In this document: positions 8,309 through 16,144 of the stretch, piece by piece
Layout of the letters: each line of letters starts with the position of its first letter
Numbering within the stretch: position 1 is the first letter of the stretch
DNA from: a virus
IMG/VR virus record: IMGVR_UViG_3300048930_000242
Span: 1 to 64,000 of that record
Length of the DNA: 64,000 bases
Reading direction: 5' to 3' (one strand)
The notes under the pieces: model-generated
The model's input: only the letters and a program-made list of their open reading frames with translations
Databases searched by the model: none
What the model was told of the DNA's origin: nothing
Program-made: the position numbers and the translations under genes

Positions 8309-9531
8309 GAAAAGAAATTCTCCACATTATGAGAGGTGAGCGACGAGTAATCATTCTGTCGATTATTGCGGATGTCCCAGAAGTAGAACTCCGGAGAGAG
8401 GTGAATGCCTCGTCCTTTCGTTGCTCCAGGTCGACCGGACTCCATGACCTCTGGATTGAAGCATCCTTTATGGTCTGTAAATCCGTCTGGCCACTTCAGG
8501 TAGTTCCAGCCCCGGAGCCGGCAACGATCTTCTAGTTTGTCCGACATATATCTACGGGCATAATCTCGTTGCGCCCAAGTGCCAGAGAAAGGCTGTAGCG
8601 GCCCATTGACCTGCTTTCCTTTCGCATTGGTGATCTTTGGAGCGAACATCACGGACAGTGAAATCGTTCTCGAATCGTCATTGATCGGGAACGGCTGGGC
8701 AATTGTAACTTCGTTGAGTTCCATTCCGAGAATCTGAGCGATGTAGTTGTTCACCAGATCATCAATGGTCTTTTCGACATCTGGGAACCGGCAAATATGA
8801 TGCCGAAGGTCGATGTTGCCGTAGTTGAAAATGCCACGGTTGAATCTCTTGGCCGCGCCTTTGAATACCGACTCAACGATCGCTTTGAATCCTCGCTTGG
8901 TCGCTCCGTGGAGAGTTTCACCTTTGCGGTAGATCAAAGCATGCCCCGGCCGCCAGCAAGAAAGTCCGTGTGAGTCGCCTAATACGAACCCATCATACCC
9001 TCCTTTGACCACCGAGTCCACCCAGGGGTCATAGAACTCTCTGGCTGCGCTGTCAGCTTCCGAATAGATCGAGTGATCCTCAAGGCGCTTACAGGCCGCC
9101 TCAAACAGTTCCAGAGTCGGAGTACCCTGCCATTCCGGCTTGCGAAGAGTGGTGGATGCTCTGTTCTTGAACTTGTCCGGGAACGGAAACTCAAGAGCGG
9201 TCGGATTCTTGCATTTCGCAATGGATTCCCAGCACTGATTGACTCCGTGAAGCCACCATTTATAGGTCTCCGGATCTTCGGACGCTCGGCCATATTCGTT
9301 CCAGTTCCATCCGCCGATCTCTGGGCCGCCGTAGGAGTCACCAAGGTGAATCAGTGTCTGGTGAATGCTTTGGTCTTGCATCAAATCCCATTGGTTGGCT
9401 GATGTGGTAACTTCGACATCACCAAATCCAAAGTCTCTCATTGCGGCGGCCATAATCTCCATACGACCGCGGAAGTGAGAGTTCCACTTGTTGGCAATAG
9501 GATTCGGCACACAAACGATAATAGATTTCAT
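8305..9531 (-). CDS. SGNH/GDSL-hydrolase-like protein of unknown role
   Basis: A 408-residue protein with two SGNH-type signatures in one region: GFVLGDSHGLSC (Asp-Ser nucleophile block, about 182-192) and NYGNIDLRHH (about 236-245), which resembles the Gly/Asn block and the Asp-x-x-His end of that fold. An earlier LIHLGDSYGG (60-69) repeats a GDS motif. SGNH proteins are esterases or acyltransferases. No signal peptide is present, so it acts in the cytoplasm. It sits between DNA polymerase and the C5-MTase, overlapping each by four bases, which ties it to DNA metabolism. An acyl- or glycosyl-type step in DNA modification is speculation. The N-terminal 180 residues are unrecognised. Confidence 0.55.
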   Translation of the reverse strand: MKSIIVCVPNPIANKWNSHFRGRMEIMAAAMRDFGFGDVEVTTSANQWDLMQDQSIHQTLIHLGDSYGGPEIGGWNWNEYGRASEDPETYKWWLHGVNQCWESIAKCKNPTALEFPFPDKFKNRASTTLRKPEWQGTPTLELFEAACKRLEDHSIYSEADSAAREFYDPWVDSVVKGGYDGFVLGDSHGLSCWRPGHALIYRKGETLHGATKRGFKAIVESVFKGAAKRFNRGIFNYGNIDLRHHICRFPDVEKTIDDLVNNYIAQILGMELNEVTIAQPFPINDDSRTISLSVMFAPKITNAKGKQVNGPLQPFSGTWAQRDYARRYMSDKLEDRCRLRGWNYLKWPDGFTDHKGCFNPEVMESGRPGATKGRGIHLSPEFYFWDIRNNRQNDYSSLTSHNVENFFS

Positions 9532-12101
9532 CCGAAGAAATCCTCCAAGCTCCGGTCTGGTTCAGTGAGAAGTCCAACAGCGTCGGTGATTCCTTTCAGA
9601 GGAGTCAAGAACGAGAAGTCGTACATATGCTGCCGGTCGATGAACGGCTCGATATTGAATTCTGTTGGAAGGCGAGTGAAGAAGGCGATGGTGTCGGCCT
9701 TCAATGGGTTCGGCATGTTAAGGTGAAGGTAACGGATCTTGGAACCAGGTTTGATAATCTGGTACTTGTTGTCAAGCCCCATCTTTGTAAGCCAGTGGTT
9801 GTAATAGAGGACGCCACGAATCGGAGGCTGAGCTCCTTTGCCAGGGAGGCCGTCCAATCCTTTCCATTTATCTAGCTCGGAGACTCCGCGAGGGCAAGCG
9901 ATGTCGTAGACATTCAAAGTCTCGTATTCATCACGGATTCGCTTGATCAGTGGCACCAGGCGCTCTTTGTCGTTGATGTCGCCGGTCAAAATGATCTTGA
10001 CCGCTTCGGCCAAAGCGTCTCGGCAGAACTTCGGCGTGGACGTCTGGACAAGCTGAAGACCGACGGCCTTCTGTTCCGGCTCGGCGTAGCGGACGCCTTC
10101 ATTGTCGATCACGTTCAGAGCGTACTTCTTCTTGGCCGTCCAGAAGCCCTTGTCCGAAATGGCTTCTCGCTTCATGCTGATCAGAGTCTCGCGGCACCGC
10201 ATATACTTCGCGAGCTCCTCAATAGCCGGAATGATCGCCGACTCGGTGATTCGCTCCGAGACCTTGTCCAAGAAGTCAGTGATCTCGGTTGTGGTGGCGC
10301 CTGACTTGTTCCGGAAAGACATGTCGACCAAGTCACCGAGCTCAAAGTAGACCGAGTCGGTGTCGATCGCCAAGCACCGATCCTTCGGAGGGAGATGACT
10401 CAGCACTCGGTTAAGGAACTCGTTCACACGACGCTCGATGAACTGGATCACTACCTGAGACGTCAAGGTCACGCCTTCGGCCATTCGGATGTCGAAGAAC
10501 CTGAACCACTCGTTGGCCATCGCTCCGTAGAGAGAATTCAAGAGGACCTTGATCGCGCCTTCCTTGGTCTTGTAGCTCGAGGCTTCTTTCTTCAGAGCGG
10601 CCGCTTCGGAACCGGAGTGCTTCTCGGCATCCTTCAGAAGACTCAAAGCCTTGGACTTGGTCGTCTTTCGCTCATTGAAGAGTTCGGCAACGAGGCCAGG
10701 GATGGTCGAACTCTTCGAGTGACTGAAGAGTACGCCGTTCGCCGCGACCGAGAATCCTTCTGGGCATGCTTCCACTAGAGTATTCGCCGCAGAGGTCTGC
10801 TGAACCAAGTCATTCGAGTAGTCGCGGTGTTCGCAGATCGGATTGTTCGTGACCGTCGAGGCGCACATGTTCCACTGACGGATGATCGTCGGATGCATTG
10901 AGGCTACGTCGAAAGAGACGATCCAGCGGTACATCCCAGGGATGACTTGCTTCACGTAGGCGCCAATGTATGGCTGCTTAAGTGAATGAGTAGACAGTGG
11001 AGCGGCTCGGCCGGAATCAAGGAGCTTGTTACAAATGTAGGCATCCCAGACCTTGACCGGAGAATAGACATCTTCGAGATTCACCTTTGCCGTATAGGCG
11101 ATGAACATGGCGGTCTGAATCATCTGGCGTTTGGCGTTGATCAACCAAACCAACCAGGAGTCCAAGATGTTGTAATCATTAAACTTCTGAGGATTCACAT
11201 CGTACATGTTCTGGATGGTTTCTTCGTCGGTATAGTCGATCTTTGTCGTTCCGAGCTCGACCGTGGCGATTGTGGCCAGTCGGTAATTCTCTCGCGGCTT
11301 CACCTCGAACTTCTTGTAGAGGTCTTGAAGGTCAAGCTGGGCGATTCCGTAAAGATTGACCGTAACGGCGGCATTGCCATACGAGTCTTTATACTCACGC
11401 TTGGTGACCGCTCGGAACGGAGACAGCGTCTTGGCATGAGCTTCGCCAAGCACGAAGACGATCCGATTGTAGAGGTATGGAATGTCGAATCCGCCGGAGT
11501 TCCAACCGGACACGACCATAGGATAGTTGGTTGTCCAGAAGCTCAAGTACTGCCGGAGAAGTTCCTTTTCATCGCGGCAGTGCCGGAAGATGATCTTGCT
11601 CATGAGATCCGGGTAGATCTCATTGATGAACGACTCCTTGGCCGACCACGGTGCCAATGAGAAAAGGTAGAGCTTGTCGTCCAGTGAGTCGTAATGGGAG
11701 ATCGAGAGGATCTTCTTGGCCGCCATGATCGGAGATGGGAAGCCATCGTCGGACTCCACTTCCAGGTCGAACATCGAGACCCGAGTCTTCTCGAACTGTG
11801 GATGAAGCACTTGATTAGCATAGAGCGAAGAGATCGCGTTATGCGCCCACTGGTTCTGACCATAGACCGTGAATCCGCGCTCTTGGTTCTCGTCGATGAA
11901 GTCCTTGGCCGCATTGAAGTCATCCAGCTCGACCGCTCCTAGACGAATGTTCTCGTCGAGCATCGAGGTGAACTCGCCGTTTGGCGCTTCAATGTAAAGG
12001 GTCGGCCGAAAGTCCTTGACGTCTTCTTTGCAGTCGCGGCCATGTTCATCGATGTACCGATGAAGGACCGAGTTGCCCCACTTTTGAACTGAGATGTACA
12101 T
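9528..12101 (-). CDS. 43: Family B DNA polymerase
   Basis: Replicative polymerase with 3'-5' exonuclease, 857 residues (T4 gp43 has 898). Exonuclease motifs: ExoI FDLEVESDDG, ExoII SGWNSGGFDIPYLYNR, ExoIII YNILDSWLVW. Polymerase motifs: A SFDVASMHPTI (Met-His in place of Leu-Tyr), B KVLLNSLYGAMAN, C AIDTDSVYF. The C-terminal residues SLEDFFG resemble the clamp-binding tail of T4-type polymerases. The ATG at 12101 has AGGAG upstream. Its 3' end overlaps the SGNH-like gene. A probable early promoter and a terminator hairpin lie just upstream at 12130-12188. Confidence 0.96.
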   Translation of the reverse strand: MYISVQKWGNSVLHRYIDEHGRDCKEDVKDFRPTLYIEAPNGEFTSMLDENIRLGAVELDDFNAAKDFIDENQERGFTVYGQNQWAHNAISSLYANQVLHPQFEKTRVSMFDLEVESDDGFPSPIMAAKKILSISHYDSLDDKLYLFSLAPWSAKESFINEIYPDLMSKIIFRHCRDEKELLRQYLSFWTTNYPMVVSGWNSGGFDIPYLYNRIVFVLGEAHAKTLSPFRAVTKREYKDSYGNAAVTVNLYGIAQLDLQDLYKKFEVKPRENYRLATIATVELGTTKIDYTDEETIQNMYDVNPQKFNDYNILDSWLVWLINAKRQMIQTAMFIAYTAKVNLEDVYSPVKVWDAYICNKLLDSGRAAPLSTHSLKQPYIGAYVKQVIPGMYRWIVSFDVASMHPTIIRQWNMCASTVTNNPICEHRDYSNDLVQQTSAANTLVEACPEGFSVAANGVLFSHSKSSTIPGLVAELFNERKTTKSKALSLLKDAEKHSGSEAAALKKEASSYKTKEGAIKVLLNSLYGAMANEWFRFFDIRMAEGVTLTSQVVIQFIERRVNEFLNRVLSHLPPKDRCLAIDTDSVYFELGDLVDMSFRNKSGATTTEITDFLDKVSERITESAIIPAIEELAKYMRCRETLISMKREAISDKGFWTAKKKYALNVIDNEGVRYAEPEQKAVGLQLVQTSTPKFCRDALAEAVKIILTGDINDKERLVPLIKRIRDEYETLNVYDIACPRGVSELDKWKGLDGLPGKGAQPPIRGVLYYNHWLTKMGLDNKYQIIKPGSKIRYLHLNMPNPLKADTIAFFTRLPTEFNIEPFIDRQHMYDFSFLTPLKGITDAVGLLTEPDRSLEDFFG

Positions 12102-12129
12102 TCATGCTCCTGGTTCTACATCATAAGCC

Positions 12130-12158
12130 ATTGTATCAGAAACGAAGAAGGATAGCCA
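12130..12158 (-). promoter_or_regulatory. Probable early promoter of DNA polymerase
   Basis: On the minus strand TGGCTA (12158-12153), 17 bases, TACAAT (12135-12130) with TG one base before the -10. The -35 is weak, but the sequence AATAGTGC directly before it matches the bases upstream of the -35 at 13858-13863 and, in part, at 19750-19755, which supports a real site. Confidence 0.5.
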
Positions 12159-12188
12159 GCACTATTCGGTGTCTTGGCTATCCTTCTT
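12145..12188 (-). terminator. Hairpin at the end of the small-gene operon
   Basis: Arms 12145-12158 and 12175-12188 are perfect 14-bp complements with a 16-base loop. The stop codon of the 52-residue gene lies in the loop. On the minus strand the stem is followed by CGTTTCTG, a weak U-rich tail. A likely intrinsic terminator that shares sequence with the polymerase promoter. Confidence 0.6.
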
Positions 12189-12320
12189 GCCTTTCGCTCG
12201 TTCGGCCCGGTGAGTTCGTCTCTTTGCGAACCGCCCTGGACCTTGGCCGTGTCGATTGAACGGCCGTTTGGTCCAGTACTCATAGCCAGGAGGCTTTCCT
12301 CCCTTCTTGGTTTTGCTCAT
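12162..12320 (-). CDS. Small basic conserved phage protein
   Basis: A 52-residue, Lys/Arg-rich protein. I choose the ATG at 12320 because it overlaps the TAA of the preceding gene (TAATG), although the frame extends further upstream. The pattern KPPGYEYWTKRP followed by GPGRFAKRRTHRAER recalls small proteins seen in other large phages, of unknown role; nucleic-acid binding is plausible from the charge. Its last codons form part of the terminator stem. Confidence 0.6.
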   Translation of the reverse strand: MSKTKKGGKPPGYEYWTKRPFNRHGQGPGRFAKRRTHRAERAKGKKDSQDTE

Positions 12321-12574
12321 TAGCTCTCCAGATCTTCGACCATCCAATAGTTTGATGGTGTCTTTTGGCCCCATGGAAGACACAAAAGATTCCAACCTTC
12401 CGGCAAATCTTTCTCGGAGCGGATTGTTGCCATCACCTCAAATCCATCGCGGTGCCGGCGCATGTCTTCACGAACTATCTCTTCACGTTGAGCGAAGGCA
12501 AACTCCAAGGCCTCTTTCTCGTTGTTGGCCTTCACTACTGTTAAGAGACTAAGATGTACTCGGTACAAGGGCAT
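12320..12574 (-). CDS. Hypothetical early protein
   Basis: An 84-residue protein beginning MPLYRVHLSLL. The ATG at 12574 is chosen over the longer frame because the upstream gene ends at 12579 and the extra N-terminus has a shadow-like composition. It has mixed beta and helix character (VVKANNEKEALEFAFAQREE), a layout common in small phage proteins that modulate others. No known family. It is the penultimate gene of an early operon of small genes starting near 13801. Confidence 0.55.
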   Translation of the reverse strand: MPLYRVHLSLLTVVKANNEKEALEFAFAQREEIVREDMRRHRDGFEVMATIRSEKDLPEGWNLLCLPWGQKTPSNYWMVEDLES

Positions 12575-12578
12575 GCGG

Positions 12579-13097
12579 TTACTCCGAGAAAACGTGAGGC
12601 ACGTGAGGGACCTTAATTTCGTAAAGGTCGGACGCCGTCGAAGCAGCCCAAGCATCCGGCTTGATCTTCGGGTCGATGTTGGTCATGCCGAGCACGTAGC
12701 CACGAGCCTCAGCAAGAACCGTGTTCGACTTGAAAGCCGAGTCTGGGTTCAGGTCGAGGTGGATCTCAGTGTCGCCCATCCAAAGAGGACTGATATGCCG
12801 ATAGAGATCAACAGCCCTGTAGACCTCGTTCATCAGGCGGAGCCGGAGCGAACCAGATCGATCGATTTCGGTCGACACGTCGGCGAAGACCTTACAGCCA
12901 TTGCGACCGCCAAGGTGAAACACGGCGCAAGTGGTGTAGGAGACCTTCCAGGTCTTGTGGCCGATCAAGCGACGGCGCGAGTCTGCGCCGATGTAGAGTC
13001 GAGTGGTCAAGTCGCCGAACTCGGTGAGTTCGTACTCTTGCCGACTCTCGGCGAACTGCTTGATCTGCTCTATGAATTCATCACGGAACCAACTCAT
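12579..13097 (-). CDS. RNase H-like protein (YkuK/DUF458 family)
   Basis: A 172-residue protein matching the predicted RNase H-like family of YkuK. LYIGADSRRRL (about 34-44) gives the first-strand Asp, LRLMNEVYRAVDL the helix, and IHLDLNPDSAFKSN followed by GYVLGM and KPDAWAASTASDLY the characteristic C-terminal block. Family members are predicted nucleases without a proven substrate. RNA primer or host RNA processing would suit a replication-gene neighbourhood. Neighbours are small early genes at close spacing. Confidence 0.7.
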   Translation of the reverse strand: MSWFRDEFIEQIKQFAESRQEYELTEFGDLTTRLYIGADSRRRLIGHKTWKVSYTTCAVFHLGGRNGCKVFADVSTEIDRSGSLRLRLMNEVYRAVDLYRHISPLWMGDTEIHLDLNPDSAFKSNTVLAEARGYVLGMTNIDPKIKPDAWAASTASDLYEIKVPHVPHVFSE

Positions 13098-13101
13098 GGT
13101 G

Positions 13102-13377
13102 TCACCTCATTTGCTGGAGGACGGCCTTCGTCTCTCCGGTGATTGTGTTGACCTCGGCAAGAACCTGGTTGCCGCAGGTCAATCGATAGATTCGTTGCGG
13201 CTTACGATGCCAACCCTTCACTGTTGCGATATACAGATTGGCATAGTAGGCCAGAGCCTCTTCGGCCTCTTTCAAGATGTCGAGAGTGGCCATCTTCGTC
13301 CACCAACTATCCATCTCTGGATAGTCTTTGTGATTCACTTGAGTCTGGAACTCGACGGTGTAGATCGGATCAGACAT
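13102..13377 (-). CDS. Hypothetical early protein
   Basis: A 91-residue protein starting MSDPIYTVEFQ at 13377, where the ATG overlaps the end of the preceding gene by eight bases. The longer frame to 13434 would lie inside that gene. It has an aromatic-rich central helix (EALAYYANLYIATVKGWHRK) and a C-terminal strand pair. No family recognised. It is part of the early operon driven by the promoter at 13835-13863. Confidence 0.55.
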   Translation of the reverse strand: MSDPIYTVEFQTQVNHKDYPEMDSWWTKMATLDILKEAEEALAYYANLYIATVKGWHRKPQRIYRLTCGNQVLAEVNTITGETKAVLQQMR

Positions 13378-13801
13378 CTTCACGCTCCTCGAGCTGAGCA
13401 CGGTAGGCCGAGATCTCTTCGGAGGTTGCTTCACGGAAGGTGCGCATCCCAGTCACCAAGTCGCGGTCGACCACAAAGACCGGCTCGAAATACTTCACTT
13501 CGCCATCGTACTTCAGCTGTGCGGCTTCGGACCAAGGCATCCTGGCCGTCTCCATCAAGGAGACGCCGATGACATACTCATGGCCGAACTCGTTGTTCGG
13601 CAGGAATTCATTCAACGACTCCTCCACGAAATCGAGCGAGGCGCGAAAGCCGGTGGAGTCCCAATCGGTACCTTCGAAAGCGTCTGTCATGAGCACGATG
13701 TAGTCCGAACCGCCCTTGCACTTCCAGTACGGAGCGGCGCCCGGCTCGGCGTAGTTCTCGAGGAACTGGGTGGAGACGAGGATCTTGTAGGTCTTGTTCA
13801 T
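13370..13801 (-). CDS. Hypothetical early protein, conserved phage type
   Basis: A 143-residue soluble protein starting MNKTYKILVSTQFLENYA, a beginning that recurs among small proteins of large phages. The pattern of a short strand, Trp-Lys-Cys-Lys-Gly-Gly, and a long acidic helix (DFVEESLNEF) gives no clear function. It is the first gene after a strong early promoter, so it is expressed immediately after infection. Host-takeover proteins typically sit in such places, but nothing here proves that. Confidence 0.6.
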   Translation of the reverse strand: MNKTYKILVSTQFLENYAEPGAAPYWKCKGGSDYIVLMTDAFEGTDWDSTGFRASLDFVEESLNEFLPNNEFGHEYVIGVSLMETARMPWSEAAQLKYDGEVKYFEPVFVVDRDLVTGMRTFREATSEEISAYRAQLEEREDV

Positions 13802-13834
13802 CTCGGCGAATCCTAGCTGGTTGACTATGATTGA

Positions 13835-13863
13835 ATTCTACCATAGTGGTTGGGGACTGTCCA
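13835..13863 (-). promoter_or_regulatory. Early promoter
   Basis: Minus strand: TGGACA (13863-13858), 17 bases, TAGAAT (13840-13835), extended -10 TATGGTAGAAT. Directly upstream lies AATAGTGC, shared with the sites at 12158 and, as AAGTGC, 19755. It drives the small early operon 13801-12162 and perhaps polymerase beyond the hairpin. Confidence 0.8.
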
Positions 13864-13899
13864 GCACTATTTCACCGAAGATTGTAAACTATGATGCAC

Positions 13900-14151
13900 T
13901 CATGGACTTTCGACGACAGCGTTGCGGGTCGTCTTCCCAGATCGACTCTGAGTCGAGGTCATCGATTGAGGACAACGAACCACAGTCAATCGATGACCAC
14001 TCGTCGACTTGATCACATAGATCGAGCAGTCGGAGAGTTCTGGAGGAAGCACCGGGTACCTGGCTGAAGCATCCTCATAACTCGGAGTGCATCCGAAGAT
14101 CGAGAGAGCGGCGACAATGGCGAGGATCTTTTCATGATGGTTCCTTAGCAA
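13900..14151 (-). CDS. Small lipoprotein, start disturbed by a frame problem
   Basis: The frame encodes KILAIVAALSIFGC followed by a short polar tail: a signal peptide with a lipobox (SIFGC), so probably a lipidated envelope protein, perhaps for superinfection exclusion. No in-frame ATG exists. The given start is a TTG at 14151, without a good ribosome site. An ATG at 14135 with AAGGA upstream is out of frame by one base; one extra A in the following AAAA run would give MKKILAIV, the expected beginning. So either a base is missing or the gene is broken. It overlaps the zinc-ribbon gene by seven bases. Confidence 0.5.
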   Translation of the reverse strand: MLRNHHEKILAIVAALSIFGCTPSYEDASARYPVLPPELSDCSIYVIKSTSGHRLTVVRCPQSMTSTQSRSGKTTRNAVVESP

Positions 14152-14381
14152 GTGATACGAGTTGGGCAATCCATACGAGGGCATACATAGCCCATGACTT
14201 CTCCATTGGCTCCGATACCACAGACTGGGCAACCTCGAGGAAACGGAGGAACCGCCTGCGGCATGTATGGCGCCGGAAGGTGAGGGATCGGCCACTGATG
14301 AAGAGCCCGATCTAGACGCTCACGCAGCTCGTTGATCTGCCTCTGGAGGTCCTCGTTTGAGCTTGGCGGTTGGTCACTCAT
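14145..14381 (-). CDS. Small protein with coiled coil and Cys-rich C-terminus
   Basis: 78 residues. The N-terminal 25 residues form a coiled coil (LQRQINELRERLDRAL). A Pro-rich linker leads to GCPVCGIG and YVCPRMDCPTRITC, two Cys pairs that could bind zinc. The same Cys pattern is common in uncharacterised phage proteins. Its start overlaps the kinase gene by eight bases, so it is made with it. A nucleic-acid or protein adaptor role is possible. Confidence 0.65.
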   Translation of the reverse strand: MSDQPPSSNEDLQRQINELRERLDRALHQWPIPHLPAPYMPQAVPPFPRGCPVCGIGANGEVMGYVCPRMDCPTRITC

Positions 14382-14910
14382 AGATCTTCACTCCGACAAT
14401 AGACATATTCGGGATCACCTTGAGACGATCACAAGGCACGAACCGAGCCTTCTGCTTCTCAACCCACTCAGGAGGAACTCCATGGAGGTTCTCGAACTGA
14501 GTGTACATGTCGACCACGCAGACGCCGCAACCTTCCATCGCCGCAGCCATCTTGAAGTACGGAGAAAGCTCGAAGTCGCGAGTGAGAGTGTTCGCGACGA
14601 TACAGATCACTCCACGATACAAAGAACTACGAACATCAAGCTGCAAGCGACTATGAGCATATCCAAGTTGAGCTGGCTCGTACTTGTATACGCCGTCACG
14701 GACGAAGAAGTCGTCGGTCTCGAAGGTCTTCACTGGTCCAGAGTCGATGTTGCACAAGATCTGTTCCTTGATCTTCTGAGCCATGGTGCTCTTGCCGGAA
14801 CCAGAAGCTCCACGGACAAGGATCAGCCCGAACTGGCCGAAGTCGACGCCATACTCAGGATCGAGAGCCCGCTTGGCGGTAGTCGCGAACAACATCTCCA
14901 TAAACGACAA
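14374..14910 (-). CDS. P-loop kinase (polynucleotide-kinase-like), candidate DNA-base kinase
   Basis: A 178-residue kinase. Walker A is GASGSGKST (34-42), followed by FETDDFF (catalytic Asp region), a Tyr and AH segment (EPAQLGYAHSR) and VANTLTRDFELSPYFKMA, which together follow the PNK/N4BP2-like kinase plan in which the substrate Asn-Thr motif follows the acidic lid. Such kinases phosphorylate nucleic-acid 5' ends or, in hypermodifying phages, 5-hydroxymethyl bases in DNA. Given the aGPT-PPlase-like protein at 3.65 kb, a base kinase is attractive, but repair of RNA or DNA ends is equally consistent. It is transcribed from its own promoter at 14931-14959. Confidence 0.75.
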   Translation of the reverse strand: MSFMEMLFATTAKRALDPEYGVDFGQFGLILVRGASGSGKSTMAQKIKEQILCNIDSGPVKTFETDDFFVRDGVYKYEPAQLGYAHSRLQLDVRSSLYRGVICIVANTLTRDFELSPYFKMAAAMEGCGVCVVDMYTQFENLHGVPPEWVEKQKARFVPCDRLKVIPNMSIVGVKIYE

Positions 14911-14930
14911 CTCCCCACTAAGTAGATTTC

Positions 14931-14959
14931 ATTCTACCATAGTAGGGAGCAGTTGTACA
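14931..14959 (-). promoter_or_regulatory. Early promoter of the kinase operon
   Basis: Minus strand: TGTACA (14959-14954), 17 bases, TAGAAT (14936-14931), extended -10 TATGGTAGAAT identical to that at 13835. Confidence 0.7.
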
Positions 14960-14969
14960 GTCAAGAATT

Positions 14970-14983
14970 GTAACAGATGTTAC
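14970..14983. promoter_or_regulatory. Palindrome upstream of the kinase promoter
   Basis: GTAACA-GA-TGTTAC, a perfect six-base inverted repeat starting 11 bases upstream of the -35. A related TGTTACA direct repeat lies upstream of the gp55 promoter (23282-23299). Candidate operator; its overlap with the stop codon of the next gene weakens the case. Confidence 0.35.
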
Positions 14984-15720
14984 GTCTTCTTGTTCTTGGC
15001 TCCCTTCGGACGACCACCCTTCTTCTTTTCGACCACCGGCGCTTCTTCCTGGACCGCCGCCTTTGCGAGATCGGCCTTGATCTTCGTGATGGCTTCCTTA
15101 ACTACTTCCGGCTGCTTTCCGGTCAAGAGTGTCTCGATCTTCTCATCGAAGGCCTTGACTTCAGAAGCGACCGCCACTGGTGGCAGAACGATCTCTTGAG
15201 CGACGATCTGGACGTCGAACGGAACCGAATTGACTCCGAAGTCATCTCGACGGACGACCTTCAGGTTCGGCCGGTCGATCACGACCTGCTTCCCTTCATG
15301 GAAGAACAGAGCTGTCAGGATGACCGGCTCGTTCACTCGGTCCAACTTGATCTTGAAGCTGGCCGGACCGATCGCTGGATCTCGACTCAGAACTCCTTTC
15401 TTCGAGAAGGTGAAGGTCACAACATCGTCGAAAAGGTCGTGCTCGATCGCCGCTGGCTTATCACCTTCACGATGCGCTTGGCCGTGTTGGAACCAGCCTT
15501 GAATCAGAAGTGGCCTCGAGCCAGACTCGATGGTGCCGTCGAAAGCCGGCAAATCCTTGTCGCGATGAAGCTCGTTCCTGGAGTAGAACTCCTTCAGCGT
15601 TTGACCGGTCCTGGTCGAAGAGACCCGAGCGGCCGTGTCATTGTCCGGCGATTGGAGCATGCCTTGTTCGTCGCGGTAGGTCTCGACTCCCATCGCGTAA
15701 GAACGTGAAATTTTACTCAT
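14980..15720 (-). CDS. Hypothetical protein with C-terminal AT-hook-like motif
   Basis: A 246-residue protein of unknown family. The C-terminus carries KKKGGRPKGAKNKK, an AT-hook-like minor-groove binder, preceded by a helical linker rich in Lys and Glu. The first 160 residues contain predicted beta strands (VVTFTFSKKGVL, FKIKLDRVNEPVIL). A DNA-bound role is likely from the tail. The start ATG at 15720 overlaps the next upstream gene by eight bases, making an operon of overlapping genes from 16849 to 14980. Confidence 0.6.
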   Translation of the reverse strand: MSKISRSYAMGVETYRDEQGMLQSPDNDTAARVSSTRTGQTLKEFYSRNELHRDKDLPAFDGTIESGSRPLLIQGWFQHGQAHREGDKPAAIEHDLFDDVVTFTFSKKGVLSRDPAIGPASFKIKLDRVNEPVILTALFFHEGKQVVIDRPNLKVVRRDDFGVNSVPFDVQIVAQEIVLPPVAVASEVKAFDEKIETLLTGKQPEVVKEAITKIKADLAKAAVQEEAPVVEKKKGGRPKGAKNKKT

Positions 15721-16144
15721 TCCGATGATCTCCTTGCTTTGAATTGGTGTAGCCGTGGTAGGTTTGTTCAGCTATGATTTGCATGCTGTCGTCTGGGATC
15801 GTCTTGAGCCTTGGGTTCGCTCGGACCATCTGGAACAGAATGCTTGGGTGCTCTGGAAGAGCGCCTGATCTATCTAGGCTTGCCATGATCTCCCAAGCGA
15901 TGCCTCTGGCCCGAATCACCAAGTCGCTGAAGAACTCTGAACTCTCTTGGTTGCCTTTCTGAGGAGTTCCCATCTGGTGGTCGATCTTCTCGGAGATCTC
16001 CTTGACCGCGCGTTGAAATTCCTCTGGGTGCCTGGACGCGTAGTTCTTGACCAGAGAAGCCAAAAGGATCTCATGCCTGGATGGCCGGAGCATTGAAGTG
16101 ATCACTTGGATCGCCAGGTTCGATGCCTGCTGCTCTTCACTCAT
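15713..16144 (-). CDS. Hypothetical helical protein
   Basis: A 143-residue mostly helical acidic/basic protein with no motif I recognise. ATG at 16144 overlaps the TGA of the small membrane gene (ATGA). Segments such as EEFQRAVKEISEKIDHQM suggest amphipathic helices. Operon position puts its expression early. No signal peptide or membrane segment. Confidence 0.55.
   Translation of the reverse strand: MSEEQQASNLAIQVITSMLRPSRHEILLASLVKNYASRHPEEFQRAVKEISEKIDHQMGTPQKGNQESSEFFSDLVIRARGIAWEIMASLDRSGALPEHPSILFQMVRANPRLKTIPDDSMQIIAEQTYHGYTNSKQGDHRNE

Noticed and set aside
14133-14135. ATG at 14135 as the lipoprotein start
   Set aside because: In the sequence as given it opens a different frame without a signal peptide; it would be right only if one A is missing.
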